Part shown: positions 33,750 to 41,491 of the stretch, one piece after another
Layout: each line of letters begins with the position of its first letter
Position numbering within the stretch: the first letter of the stretch is position 1
NCBI GenBank assembly: GCA_041690255.1
Contig: JAWLHU010000008.1
Coordinates: forward strand, 186,001 to 250,000
Source: JAWLHU01 sp041690255
GTDB taxonomy: Bacteria; Bacillota; Sulfobacillia; Symbiobacteriales; Symbiobacteriaceae
Direction of reading: 5' to 3'
DNA: 64,000 nt
Translations under genes and position numbers: made by a program
Notes under the pieces: generated by a model
Databases searched by the model: none
What the model was told of the DNA's origin: nothing
What the model saw: the letters and a program-made list of their open reading frames with translations, nothing else

Positions 33750-34577
33750 CTAGAAAGCGGGACCCACCATGCCCTTGTACTTGCCCTTTATGAAGAGACG
33801 TGTCTGGTCAGATTGAAGAACCTTCATGAGCGTCTGGATCTCCGGCCGGTTCTCCTCGCCTTTGCGCACGACCACGACGGCAGCGAATTCGCTGCCATCG
33901 ACCTGTTCGGGCGCCAGGTTCTTAATGCCGATCTTCAGAGCTTCCTTAGCGAAGATCAACTGAACACCGGACATGATCACGGCGTCATGATCCAGGACAG
34001 CATCGGTAATATCTGTCTCATTTTTGGGGACGAGTTGCAGGTTGAGATGATTCTCCGTAATGTCAGCCATGGTAGGGACTGTGCCCTTCTCGGCCTTCAA
34101 GGCGAGCAATCCCTGCTCGCTCAGGAGCCGGAGGGCCCGTCCTGCCCGGTCGGCGTCGTTGGGAATCGCGATCCTGGCGCCCGGGCCAATCTCATTCACC
34201 GCCATGGCACGGGTCGATACGAGGAGCAGCGGCTCCATGTGGACAGCGCCAAGGCTGACAAAGGAGAGTTTGTGCTCCGCGGCAACGCGCTTCAGTTCAA
34301 CGGCACTCTGCACGTAGCTCACATCGAGTTCCCGATTTGCCAGGGCTTGATTGGCCTCCATTGGGTCTGTGAACTCGACGATCTCCAGCGAAAGCCCCTC
34401 CTGCTCTGCAAGCGGCTTGAGACCTTCCAGAATTTCGGAGTGAGGAACCATAAAGGCGCCGATCTTTATGATGATCTTACCGTCCGGTGTCTTGGCCGGC
34501 GCCCTGGAAGCGCTGCAGCCCGTGAATAGGCTGATCGCCAGGAGCAGAGTCGTCAACAACGCAAGCCACTTCCACAT
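33750..34577 (-). CDS. NLPA-family (MetQ-like) substrate-binding lipoprotein
   Basis: A 275-residue periplasmic-type binding lipoprotein. Signal peptide with lipobox LFTGC (Cys ~21) and an NLPA domain (KIIIKIGAFMVPHSEILEGL; ARIAIPNDADRAGRALRLL). Relatives bind methionine or other small ligands for MetNI-type importers, but no permease or ATPase gene adjoins it, so it must use a distant transporter or act as a sensor or receptor. ATG at 34577 is chosen because it begins the signal peptide. No SAM riboswitch or T-box is seen in its short leader, so a methionine role is not supported. Confidence 0.88.
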   Translation of the reverse strand: MWKWLALLTTLLLAISLFTGCSASRAPAKTPDGKIIIKIGAFMVPHSEILEGLKPLAEQEGLSLEIVEFTDPMEANQALANRELDVSYVQSAVELKRVAAEHKLSFVSLGAVHMEPLLLVSTRAMAVNEIGPGARIAIPNDADRAGRALRLLSEQGLLALKAEKGTVPTMADITENHLNLQLVPKNETDITDAVLDHDAVIMSGVQLIFAKEALKIGIKNLAPEQVDGSEFAAVVVVRKGEENRPEIQTLMKVLQSDQTRLFIKGKYKGMVGPAF

Positions 34578-34626
34578 ATGTCCGATGCCCCCCAGTCCAT
34601 CTCCATAGGCCTGCCTACTGAGGAAA

Positions 34627-34655
34627 ACCCTAGCACTGCCCACCGGGAGCGTCAA
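34627..34655 (-). promoter_or_regulatory. putative promoter for the NLPA lipoprotein
   Basis: On the minus strand TTGACG (34650-34655), a 17-base spacer and TAGGGT (34627-34632), about 50 bases before the start codon. Confidence 0.5.
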
Positions 34656-34828
34656 TCGGATCAAGAATCGGGTTGCCGTGTAGACCATTGCCGTAACCAT
34701 TTTTGGCGGAGGCCCGTTATAGGAGATGACGCTGCCACTGGTCCTGGTGGAGATTCCCATCAGGAGGGGACGCAAGGGATTCGCGGGCTATGCGCATACT
34801 CGCATCAACGGGAGCCATGACCTGTACC

Positions 34829-34858
34829 TTGACGTCTACCGGAGGAATTGCGTATAGT
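34829..34858 (+). promoter_or_regulatory. SigA-type promoter for ribozyme-glmS transcript
   Basis: TTGACG (34829-34834), 18-base spacer, TATAGT (34853-34858). Transcription would start near 34865, about 100 nt before the ribozyme cleavage site. Confidence 0.7.
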
Positions 34859-34965
34859 GGGTTGGGAACGTGAAAGGGGGGATTATCGACTAGAGCCAGA
34901 GTGACCACACGGAACGGGATCCAGCAGAACCGGACAACTTCATAGGACACGGTAGACGAAAACAA

Positions 34966-35130
34966 AGCGCCAGAACTTGCGGCAGACGATCCAGCGCTGC
35001 AAGTTGACGAGGTGGGGGATCTCGGAACCTTCGGCGGGTGACCCCCGGTTGCTCACGACCGTTAACAGCCCTACAAAGACCGGAAGCGATTCCGGGGACA
35101 AAGGGGTTTGGTGAGGCTCAGGGACAGCTC
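34966..35130 (+). ncRNA. glmS ribozyme (glucosamine-6-phosphate-activated)
   Basis: The segment opens A|GCGCC (cleavage between 34966 and 34967) and continues with the conserved core: an imperfect P2 hairpin, AAGTTGACGAGG, TCTCGGAACCTTCGGCGGGTG, and the pseudoknot arm CCCCCGGTTGCTCACGACCG followed by TTAACAGCCC. These match the known glmS ribozyme core block by block. It lies about 160 nt upstream of glmS. Bound glucosamine 6-phosphate acts as cofactor for self-cleavage, after which the mRNA is degraded, closing a feedback loop. The 3' boundary (P3/P4) is approximate. Confidence 0.95.
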
Positions 35131-35168
35131 AATCGTCCCCGGGCATCGGTTTGACCAGGTAATAACCG

Positions 35169-35187
35169 GGAGCCAGATCGGCTCCCC
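35169..35187 (+). promoter_or_regulatory. hairpin between ribozyme and glmS
   Basis: GGGAGCC/GGCTCCC stem with a 5-nt loop followed by CTAATTA. It could be a weak attenuator or a 3'-protecting stem; no clear alternative pairing seen. Confidence 0.4.
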
Positions 35188-35293
35188 TAATTAGCCGTGT
35201 CCAACAGAAGCCTGCCAGGCGTTGCCTGACGGGCCTGATTGGATACGGCTTTTCTGCTATGCACACGCCATACGTCAAGGAGGAACTCTGCCC

Positions 35294-37126
35294 ATGTGCG
35301 GCATTGTTGGGTATATCGGGAACAAGCAGGCGCTACCGATTCTGATTGAAGGGCTCAAGAAGTTGGAGTACCGCGGCTACGACTCCGCCGGCATCGCCGT
35401 CATTCAGGGAAGGGCTGCTCAGGTGGAGAAGACCGTTGGCCGTTTGGCCAATCTGGAGGGGAAGGTCGATCCAAACGCCACGCAGGGTCACATTGGCATT
35501 GGCCACACCCGGTGGGCTACCCATGGCCGCCCGTCTGACGAGAACTCTCATCCGCACACCGACGAAGAAGGTCGGTTTGTGGTGATCCACAACGGGATCA
35601 TTGAGAACTACCTCCAGCTAAAGGAGGTCCTTCAGCAGCATGGTCACGTCTTCCGGTCGGAGACCGACACCGAGGTCGTACCGCACCTGATCGAGTCTTA
35701 CTACGACGGGGATATTGTAGAGGCCGTCCGAAAGGTCGCCAAGATGCTGCGCGGGGCCTATGCCCTTGGCGTGATCTGCCAGCAGGAACCCGATAAGATC
35801 GTCGCCGTGAAAGAGGCCTCGCCCATGATCATTGGCCTGGGTGAGGGCGAGAATTTCCTCGCCTCCGATATTCCGGCCATTCTGAAGCACACCCGCCGGG
35901 TGATCGTCATGGAGGAGGGCTGGCTGGCCGTCCTGACCCGTGACGGGGTAACCATTACCACGATCGATGGCGAGCCGGTCGAGCCGAAGATCCTGGAGGT
36001 CAACTGGGACCCTGGCCAGGCCGAGCGCGGTGGGTATGCCCACTTCATGATCAAGGAGATCCATGAGCAGCCGAAGGCGATCCGCGACACGCTCTCGGGC
36101 CGGATCGCGGAGGACGACTCCCATGTGATCCTGAACGAGGTTGGCATGACCAGCGAGCAGGTAAGGGCGCTCCGCAAGATTGCGGTGGTTGCCTGCGGCA
36201 CTGCATCGCACGCGGGCCTGGTCGGGAAGTACCTGATCGAGAAGCTTGCGCGCATCTCTGTGGAGTGGGACGTCGCCTCCGAGTACCGCTACCGCGACCC
36301 AATGGTCGACGAGCAGACCCTCTTCATCGCGGTCTCGCAGTCAGGTGAAACAGCCGATACTCTGGCTGCCATCCATGAGGCGAAGCGGCGGGGAGCCAAG
36401 GTCCTGGCGGTGACGAATGTGGTCGGGTCCTCCATCTCTCGGGCCGCTGACTGGGTGGTATACACGTGGGCCGGCCCCGAGATTGCGGTGGCGTCGACCA
36501 AGGCCTACACCACGCAGTTGGTGGCCATGACGCTGCTGGCGATCTGGCTGGGTCAGCAGAATGGCAACCTGGATCAGGCGGAGGCATCGGCCCTGATAAG
36601 TGGTATGCGGGACCTGTCGACCCAGGCTGCCGCTGTCCTGGAGCATCAGGAGGAGGCCGTGCGGGAGGCCGCTCAGAAGCTGGCCCACAGCGAGGATGTC
36701 TTCTTCATCGGCCGGAACCTGGACTACGCCGTCGCGCTGGAGGGGCAACTGAAGCTAAAGGAGATCAGCTATATCCACGCTGAGGCGTATGCGGCAGGCG
36801 AGCTGAAGCATGGCACCCTGGCCCTGATTACCCGTGGCGTGCCGGTGATCGCCCTGAACACGCAACCCGCTCTTGCTGAGAAGACGATCTCGAACATCCA
36901 GGAGGTCCGGGCTCGCGAGGCGTCGGTCCTCGGCGTAGCCTTGGATGGGGATACTGATACCGCCAAGCACTGCGACCAGGTCTTCTACCTGCCCCGGACT
37001 CACATGTACCTGACCCCGGTGCTGAGCGTGCTCCCCCTGCAGATGCTGGCCTACTACGCCGCCATTGCCCGGGGTGCCGATGTCGACAAGCCCCGGAACC
37101 TCGCAAAGTCAGTGACTGTCGAGTAG
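35294..37126 (+). CDS. glmS: glutamine-fructose-6-phosphate aminotransferase (isomerizing)
   Basis: A 610-residue enzyme making glucosamine 6-phosphate from fructose 6-phosphate and glutamine, the first step to UDP-GlcNAc. N-terminal glutaminase domain with nucleophile Cys2 (MCGIVGYIG) and HTRWATHG; two SIS isomerase domains (residues ~285-420, 455-600; SQSGETADTLAAI, STKAYTTQ); C-terminal KSVTVE. ATG at 35294 behind AAGGAGG; the 24-codon extension upstream is leader sequence and would remove the required N-terminal Cys. Controlled by the ribozyme; in this family activity is also stimulated by GlmR. Confidence 0.98.
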   Translation: MCGIVGYIGNKQALPILIEGLKKLEYRGYDSAGIAVIQGRAAQVEKTVGRLANLEGKVDPNATQGHIGIGHTRWATHGRPSDENSHPHTDEEGRFVVIHNGIIENYLQLKEVLQQHGHVFRSETDTEVVPHLIESYYDGDIVEAVRKVAKMLRGAYALGVICQQEPDKIVAVKEASPMIIGLGEGENFLASDIPAILKHTRRVIVMEEGWLAVLTRDGVTITTIDGEPVEPKILEVNWDPGQAERGGYAHFMIKEIHEQPKAIRDTLSGRIAEDDSHVILNEVGMTSEQVRALRKIAVVACGTASHAGLVGKYLIEKLARISVEWDVASEYRYRDPMVDEQTLFIAVSQSGETADTLAAIHEAKRRGAKVLAVTNVVGSSISRAADWVVYTWAGPEIAVASTKAYTTQLVAMTLLAIWLGQQNGNLDQAEASALISGMRDLSTQAAAVLEHQEEAVREAAQKLAHSEDVFFIGRNLDYAVALEGQLKLKEISYIHAEAYAAGELKHGTLALITRGVPVIALNTQPALAEKTISNIQEVRAREASVLGVALDGDTDTAKHCDQVFYLPRTHMYLTPVLSVLPLQMLAYYAAIARGADVDKPRNLAKSVTVE

Positions 37127-37223
37127 CAGTAGAGATAGAGAAGGAACCACTGTGGACGCACAATAGTTTCTATCGCCGGCGAATAGAAGCTGTCACCACA
37201 GCATGGAACCCCACTTGTCCTGG

Positions 37224-37252
37224 AGCCCCGAGGCGGATCTGGCCTCGGGGCT
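37224..37252 (+). terminator. glmS terminator
   Basis: Arms AGCCCCGAGGC/GCCTCGGGGCT with a 7-nt loop and tail TCTGTTC. Confidence 0.8.
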
Positions 37253-37399
37253 TCTGTTCATGCGAGGGTTTGAGGAAGGGAGGAATAACCTACCGACTAG
37301 GCGAAATAGTTAGTGTTGAATGTTCAGTACCATTGCTCGAAGTTACCTCGGAAGCGTATGGCTCTATGGAAAATCGGCAGTGCCTAAGGGGATCATCAG

Positions 37400-37555
37400 A
37401 TGCCCAGGTTATCCGATGAGGAACTAGTCGAATCCCTCCTGCACGATGCGCCCGGGACCGATAAGGCGTACTAAGAGGCATACGGTGACGCCTTGTTCCG
37501 GTTTATTGCTCCACGAACGCACCACCTTGCGACATCGACGATATCCTGAAGCTGG
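37400..37555 (+). pseudogene. possible ECF sigma-factor remnant
   Basis: From ATG 37400 the frame reads LSDEELVESLLHDAPGTDKAY, then a TAA stop, then EAYGDALFRFIAP, which resembles region 2 of an ECF sigma factor (LSDEEL...EELYRRY...LYRFI). A second frame near 37530 gives DIDDILKLEG, like the DAEDILQE that should follow. One nonsense and one frameshift would be needed. The rest of the 442-bp gap before the GNAT gene shows nothing else apart from the glmS terminator. Short and based on resemblance only. Confidence 0.35.
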
Positions 37556-37568
37556 AGGGAACAGCGAC

Positions 37569-38342
37569 ATGAGCCAATCTGTGGGAGCCGACATCCTGGC
37601 GGGCCTGAATGCCGAGCGCCGGGTGCTGGGCACGCCGTCTGCCGGTGGTGACGTGGTCGTGGACCGCTCAGCGGACGGATCAGAGTGCCGGATCGTGTTC
37701 GCCAGCTGCCCGCCGGAGGAGATCGACGACCTGATCCGTCGGGAGCGGGACGCCGCCGGCTCCGGCGGCTACAGCCTGGAGTGGAAGTACTACGGCCACG
37801 ACACGCCCGTCGACCTGCCCGAGCGGCTCGTCGCCGCCGGGTTCGAGGCCGGCGACGAGGAGGAGGTGCTGGTCCTGCCGCTGGACGAGGCATCGCTGGC
37901 CGCCTTCGGTGACGGCGGCGGGCACGAGATCAGGATCGTCCGGGACGAGCGCGACCTGGCCGACTACGCCGAGGTATCCCGCGAGATTGGCAGGCGAAAC
38001 GTGGAGGAGGAGCGGCGCGCACTGGCCCTGAAGTTGAAGGAGAATCCGGACGAGGTGAGCATCCACATCGCCTACGTGGACGGCGAGCCCGTCGCCTGTG
38101 GGCGGGTCTACTTCCGGCCCGGAGGGCCCTACGCCGAACTGGCTGGGGGCCGCACCAAGACCACACACCGGCGACGGGGACTGTTCACCGCGCTGGTCGC
38201 CTCGCGGTTGCGGGAAGCCCGTGACCGCGGCCGGACGCATGCCTTCGTCGATGCGCTGCCGACCTCCGCGCCGATCCTTCGCAAGCAGGGCTTCCAGTTC
38301 GTGACGCGGACGCGGCCGTTCATGTTGGAGCAACCGCGGTGA
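37569..38342 (+). CDS. GNAT-family N-acetyltransferase, probably horizontally acquired
   Basis: A 257-residue protein whose C-terminal half (residues ~115-255) is a GNAT fold with acetyl-CoA loop TKTTHRRRGLFTALVASRL (R-x-x-G-L) and terminal FVTRTRPFML; the N-terminal part is an additional alpha/beta region that may be a degenerate GNAT copy. Substrate unknown. ATG at 37569 behind GGAGGGA. Third codon positions are almost all G or C and the style (GACGAGGAGGAGGTGCTG) is actinobacterial, clearly stronger than the flanking genes. It sits among decayed fragments, consistent with transfer. Confidence 0.85.
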   Translation: MSQSVGADILAGLNAERRVLGTPSAGGDVVVDRSADGSECRIVFASCPPEEIDDLIRRERDAAGSGGYSLEWKYYGHDTPVDLPERLVAAGFEAGDEEEVLVLPLDEASLAAFGDGGGHEIRIVRDERDLADYAEVSREIGRRNVEEERRALALKLKENPDEVSIHIAYVDGEPVACGRVYFRPGGPYAELAGGRTKTTHRRRGLFTALVASRLREARDRGRTHAFVDALPTSAPILRKQGFQFVTRTRPFMLEQPR

Positions 38343-38565
38343 GCGCCGACGCGGATTTCGTCGGGACCGATCCCAACGGTCTGGCCGCGGCAATCACGAT
38401 GGCCCGTTCGGGTCTTTCCGTCCAGATGTACCGGCCGACAACGTTGGGGGTGGGCTGCGCTCCTCCGGGCTGTTCCGCCCCGACATCCGCCGCGACATCT
38501 GCTCGACGGTGCACCCGATGGCGCTCGAGTCCGGCGTTCGGGTCGCGCCCTCGCTCACCCTCTGA
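38339..38565 (+). pseudogene. truncated, frameshifted FAD-dependent oxidoreductase (phytoene desaturase-like)
   Basis: The first frame gives a dinucleotide-binding start, DFVGTDPNGLAAAITMARSG, like the VVGSGPNGLAAA motif of phytoene-dehydrogenase-type oxidoreductases. A shift to another frame near 38440 restores NVGGGLRSSGLFRPDIRRD then ICSTVHPMALESG, the next conserved segment, and ends at TGA 38563-38565 after about 75 codons of a ~500-codon family. It overlaps the GNAT stop, so both probably arrived together and this partner then decayed. Confidence 0.7.
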
Positions 38566-38790
38566 CACAGGCACCAGTGCACGCCGACGTCACGGGACGG
38601 TACCACCGATTCTCGTCCGTGGAACGTGGCCCCAGCCGAGGGGCTACTCCTACTCAGAGGGCGTTTGATCTACTCTACCGTTGGCCCAGTGACAGAAACT
38701 GTTTTGCGTCTACAACCGCTGGTGCGTGAGAGCAATCTCGTCTCCGGGATAGCGGAATCCTGCTGTTTTCTGGGGACCATTCTTAAAGGA

Positions 38791-38828
38791 GGAAGAGGAC
38801 GCCAGGCAGCTTCCTGGCGTCCTCTTCC
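38791..38828. terminator. orphan perfect inverted repeat
   Basis: 16-bp perfect arms GGAAGAGGACGCCAGG/CCTGGCGTCCTCTTCC with 6-nt loop, in a 500-bp stretch without an intact gene. No T-run follows on the plus strand. Probably the surviving terminator of a deleted gene. Confidence 0.55.
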
Positions 38829-38905
38829 GTTGGTAGGGTTCTGGCCCAGTTTCCAGGGGCTGGCCTTATCTTTGGCCGAGAGGTCCCTGCAGGGCCAGCA
38901 GTTTG

Positions 38906-39016
38906 GTCGATGGTAAGATATAGAAGTACCACTACCTTACAGAGTATGGGGTTTCTGCGCTCACTGAGGTGAAAGCGAAAATCCGCGAACTCGTCTCCGA
39001 GGTCATGGACGATTAG
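38906..39016 (+). pseudogene. PadR-like regulator C-terminal remnant
   Basis: In one frame the sequence reads DGKI, a TAG stop, then KYHYLTEYGVSALTEVK and AKIRELVSEVMDD with a natural TAG end at 39014-39016. The K-Y-x-Y-L-T-E-x-G-x-x-A-L pattern is the winged-helix wing and following helix of PadR/MarR-type regulators. No start or N-terminal half is recognisable upstream. It lies 45 bp before chrA, where PadR-type regulators are often found. The remainder of 38566-39061 holds only the orphan hairpin. Confidence 0.4.
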
Positions 39017-39061
39017 GCGCAGCGGCCGGCGCAGATCGCGATATAACAAAGGAGGTCCCAG

Positions 39062-40285
39062 ATGGAGACCGAACCGTCACAAAGCCAGCCGATCGAGACG
39101 GGGCCAAAGAGGCTCCTGGAGGTCCTGACAGTCTCGACAAAGCTGGGCCTCACCTCGTTTGGCGGCCCGATTGCCCACCTGGGCTACTTTCACAACGAGT
39201 ACATCCGTCGTCGGAACTGGCTCGACGAACAGACATACGCCGATCTGGTCGCCCTGTGTCAGTTTCTGCCCGGCCCGGCCAGCAGCCAGGTTGGAATCGG
39301 CATCGGGATCTTGCGCGCCGGAATACTGGGTGGTGTCGTCGCCTGGCTGGGCTTTACCCTCCCGTCCGTCATCGCACTGATTCTCTTCGCCTTTTTCCTG
39401 ACCGGATTTGACATCGGCAGCGCGGGATGGATTCATGGGCTGAAGATCGTGGCGGTGGTTGTCGTGGCTGATGCGGTCTGGAGCATGGGGCGAAAACTGG
39501 CGCCCGACCGGAGTCGGGCCACCATCGCAGCCGTTGCTGCTGCTACGGCACTGCTCTGGCACACTGCTTATAGCCAGGTTACGATCATCATCTTTGCGGG
39601 GCTGCTGGGGTGGTGGCTCTACTCCGGAAACGCCGCCACACCAGCTGCCCGCACGTCTGTACCGATCAGCAAGTGGACCGGGGCGGCCGTCCTGGCCCTC
39701 TACTTCGGCTTGCTGATCGCCCTCCCCGTACTGCGCCAGGCGACCGAGCACCAGTGGGTCGCGGTCTTCGACAGCTTCTATCGCCCGGGTTCGCTTGTAT
39801 TCGGCGGGGGTCATGTAGTCCTGCCGCTGCTCGAACGGGAAGTGGTCCCCGTCGGATGGGTGAGCAAGGAGGAGTTCCTCGCCGGATACGGAGCGGCTCA
39901 GGCGGTTCCAGGGCCCCTGTTCACCTTCGCTGCTTACCTGGGCACCATGCTTGGAGGCGTCTACGGTGCAGGTGTCGCTGTGGCGGGGATCTTTGCCCCC
40001 GCATTCCTCCTGATCACTGGTGCGTTGCCGTATTGGAACACCTTGAGGAGCAGCCCGAAGGTTCAGGGAGCGCTGGTTGGGATCAACGCGGCGGTTGTCG
40101 GGATTCTGCTGGCAGCTCTCTACGACCCCCTTTGGACATCGGCCATCCTCAAACCCGCGGACTTTGCCCTGGCTGCGCTCCTCTTCCTTATGCTGGTCTT
40201 CTGGAGAGTACCGCCCTGGATCGTGGTGGTGACCGGGGCGCTTGGGGGCCTTGCCACCGGGCTCCTCGCCGGACCGATGCCCTAG
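39062..40285 (+). CDS. chrA: chromate transporter ChrA (long-chain CHR)
   Basis: A 407-residue membrane protein with two CHR domains and about eleven helices. Domain 1 signature SFGGPIAHLGYFHNEY and QFLPGPASSQVGIGIG; domain 2 signature VFGGGHVVLPLLER and AAQAVPGPLFTFAAYLG. ChrA exports chromate, giving Cr(VI) resistance. ATG at 39062 with AAAGGAGG. No intact regulator adjoins it; a PadR-like fragment lies just upstream. The 288 bp after it show nothing recognisable. Confidence 0.93.
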   Translation: METEPSQSQPIETGPKRLLEVLTVSTKLGLTSFGGPIAHLGYFHNEYIRRRNWLDEQTYADLVALCQFLPGPASSQVGIGIGILRAGILGGVVAWLGFTLPSVIALILFAFFLTGFDIGSAGWIHGLKIVAVVVVADAVWSMGRKLAPDRSRATIAAVAAATALLWHTAYSQVTIIIFAGLLGWWLYSGNAATPAARTSVPISKWTGAAVLALYFGLLIALPVLRQATEHQWVAVFDSFYRPGSLVFGGGHVVLPLLEREVVPVGWVSKEEFLAGYGAAQAVPGPLFTFAAYLGTMLGGVYGAGVAVAGIFAPAFLLITGALPYWNTLRSSPKVQGALVGINAAVVGILLAALYDPLWTSAILKPADFALAALLFLMLVFWRVPPWIVVVTGALGGLATGLLAGPMP

Positions 40286-40573
40286 ACGGGCCGGAGTTCG
40301 ATCATGACCCACCGGGCTATGGAGGGTCTCGGCTGTGGCCCACTTGGGCCGTGAGTTCTTGACCAGCGAGACCGGCGGCGCTTCCTAGTTGATCGCTGTC
40401 CCACGATTCAAGGCGACAACCCGACGCCAACCCGCGCGACACCCGGCAGTAGCCCTATAGTGCTGCCCAAATGACGCTTAATCGTCTCATTTAGCAAGGG
40501 TTCGCCCGATACCGCGTACCCCGTATCCCTCGGTACAATGCTATGGGAGAAACTGTAGCCGGGGGGATATGCC

Positions 40574-41491
40574 ATGTGGAAGGTTTCGGGCATCGCTCTT
40601 CTCATGCTTCTGCTCACCGGTTGCGCCAGTTCATCAACCGTGCGGGAAATCCGGCTCTCGAACGTCGCACCAAGCCAGTCGGTGCCCGCTGACGCCAGTC
40701 CGGAGACCAAGCCGGTGCGCGTCGCCGCGGCCTCCATAATCTCGCCCCAGGAGACGATCCGCAGCTATGGAGTCTTCTTCGCTTACCTGGAGGATTCGGT
40801 CGGACATTCGGTCGAGATGGTCCAGCGCAAGACTTACGAGGAGACCTACGACCTACTGCGGTACGGCACGCTAGATGTCGCCATGGTCTGTACCTTTACT
40901 TACGCCAAAGGGCATGATGAGATCGGGCTCGAACTGTTGGCGGCGCCTCAGGTCGCTGGCCGGGCCCAGTACCGCTCTCTGATTATTACGCGGGAAGATA
41001 GCGGCCTTCGTCACTGGAACGACCTGTCGGGCAAACGCTTCGCCTTTACAGACCCGCTATCGGCCAGCGGGCGGATATACCCCTTGTCTGTACTGAAGTC
41101 CAAGGGGCTGGATGCTGGCACCTTCTTCACCTCGACCACCTACACGTACAGCCATGACAACTCGATCAAAGCGGTTGTCCAGGGAGTAGTTGATGCAGCC
41201 GCTGTGGACAGCCTCGTCTACGACCAGTGGATCCGTCAAAACCCGGACCTGGGCGTCACCCTGCGCATTATCGATCGGTCTGATTGGATGCCGAGCCCGC
41301 CGTTGGTGGTCTCCAAGCGGGTCGACCCCAAGCTGAAGGAGACGTTCCGGCAGACCCTGCTCACCATGCACGAAGATCCGAAGGGTAAGGAGATCCTGGA
41401 GTCCCTGGGCATAGAGCGGTTCGTAGTCCCGAACGACGAGGATTACGGGGTCGTTCGCGAAATGGCCCGGAAGGCCGGGGTGTTGCAGTGA
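40574..41491 (+). CDS. PhnD-like periplasmic-binding lipoprotein, sensor partner
   Basis: A 305-residue extracytoplasmic lipoprotein (lipobox LLTGC, Cys17). The PhnD/phosphate-phosphonate binding fold spans residues ~45-300 (VRVAAASIISPQETI; SGKRFAFTDPLSASG). It overlaps the kinase gene by 4 bp and there is no permease, so it acts as a sensory binding protein, as AioX does for arsenite and as the PhnD-like domain of TtrS does for tetrathionate. Besides the lipobox, a single Cys lies in the ligand-pocket region (LDVAMVCTFTY, Cys106); AioX also depends on a pocket Cys in this area (family knowledge). ATG with GGGGGG. Confidence 0.85.
   Translation: MWKVSGIALLMLLLTGCASSSTVREIRLSNVAPSQSVPADASPETKPVRVAAASIISPQETIRSYGVFFAYLEDSVGHSVEMVQRKTYEETYDLLRYGTLDVAMVCTFTYAKGHDEIGLELLAAPQVAGRAQYRSLIITREDSGLRHWNDLSGKRFAFTDPLSASGRIYPLSVLKSKGLDAGTFFTSTTYTYSHDNSIKAVVQGVVDAAAVDSLVYDQWIRQNPDLGVTLRIIDRSDWMPSPPLVVSKRVDPKLKETFRQTLLTMHEDPKGKEILESLGIERFVVPNDEDYGVVREMARKAGVLQ

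Noticed and set aside
34578..34660. SAM riboswitch or T-box before the MetQ-like lipoprotein
   Set aside because: The likely leader is only about 45 nt and contains neither S-box nor T-box sequence.
37471..38393. Minus-strand frames opposite the GNAT gene
   Set aside because: Arg/Pro-rich shadow frames of a very high GC third-position gene.
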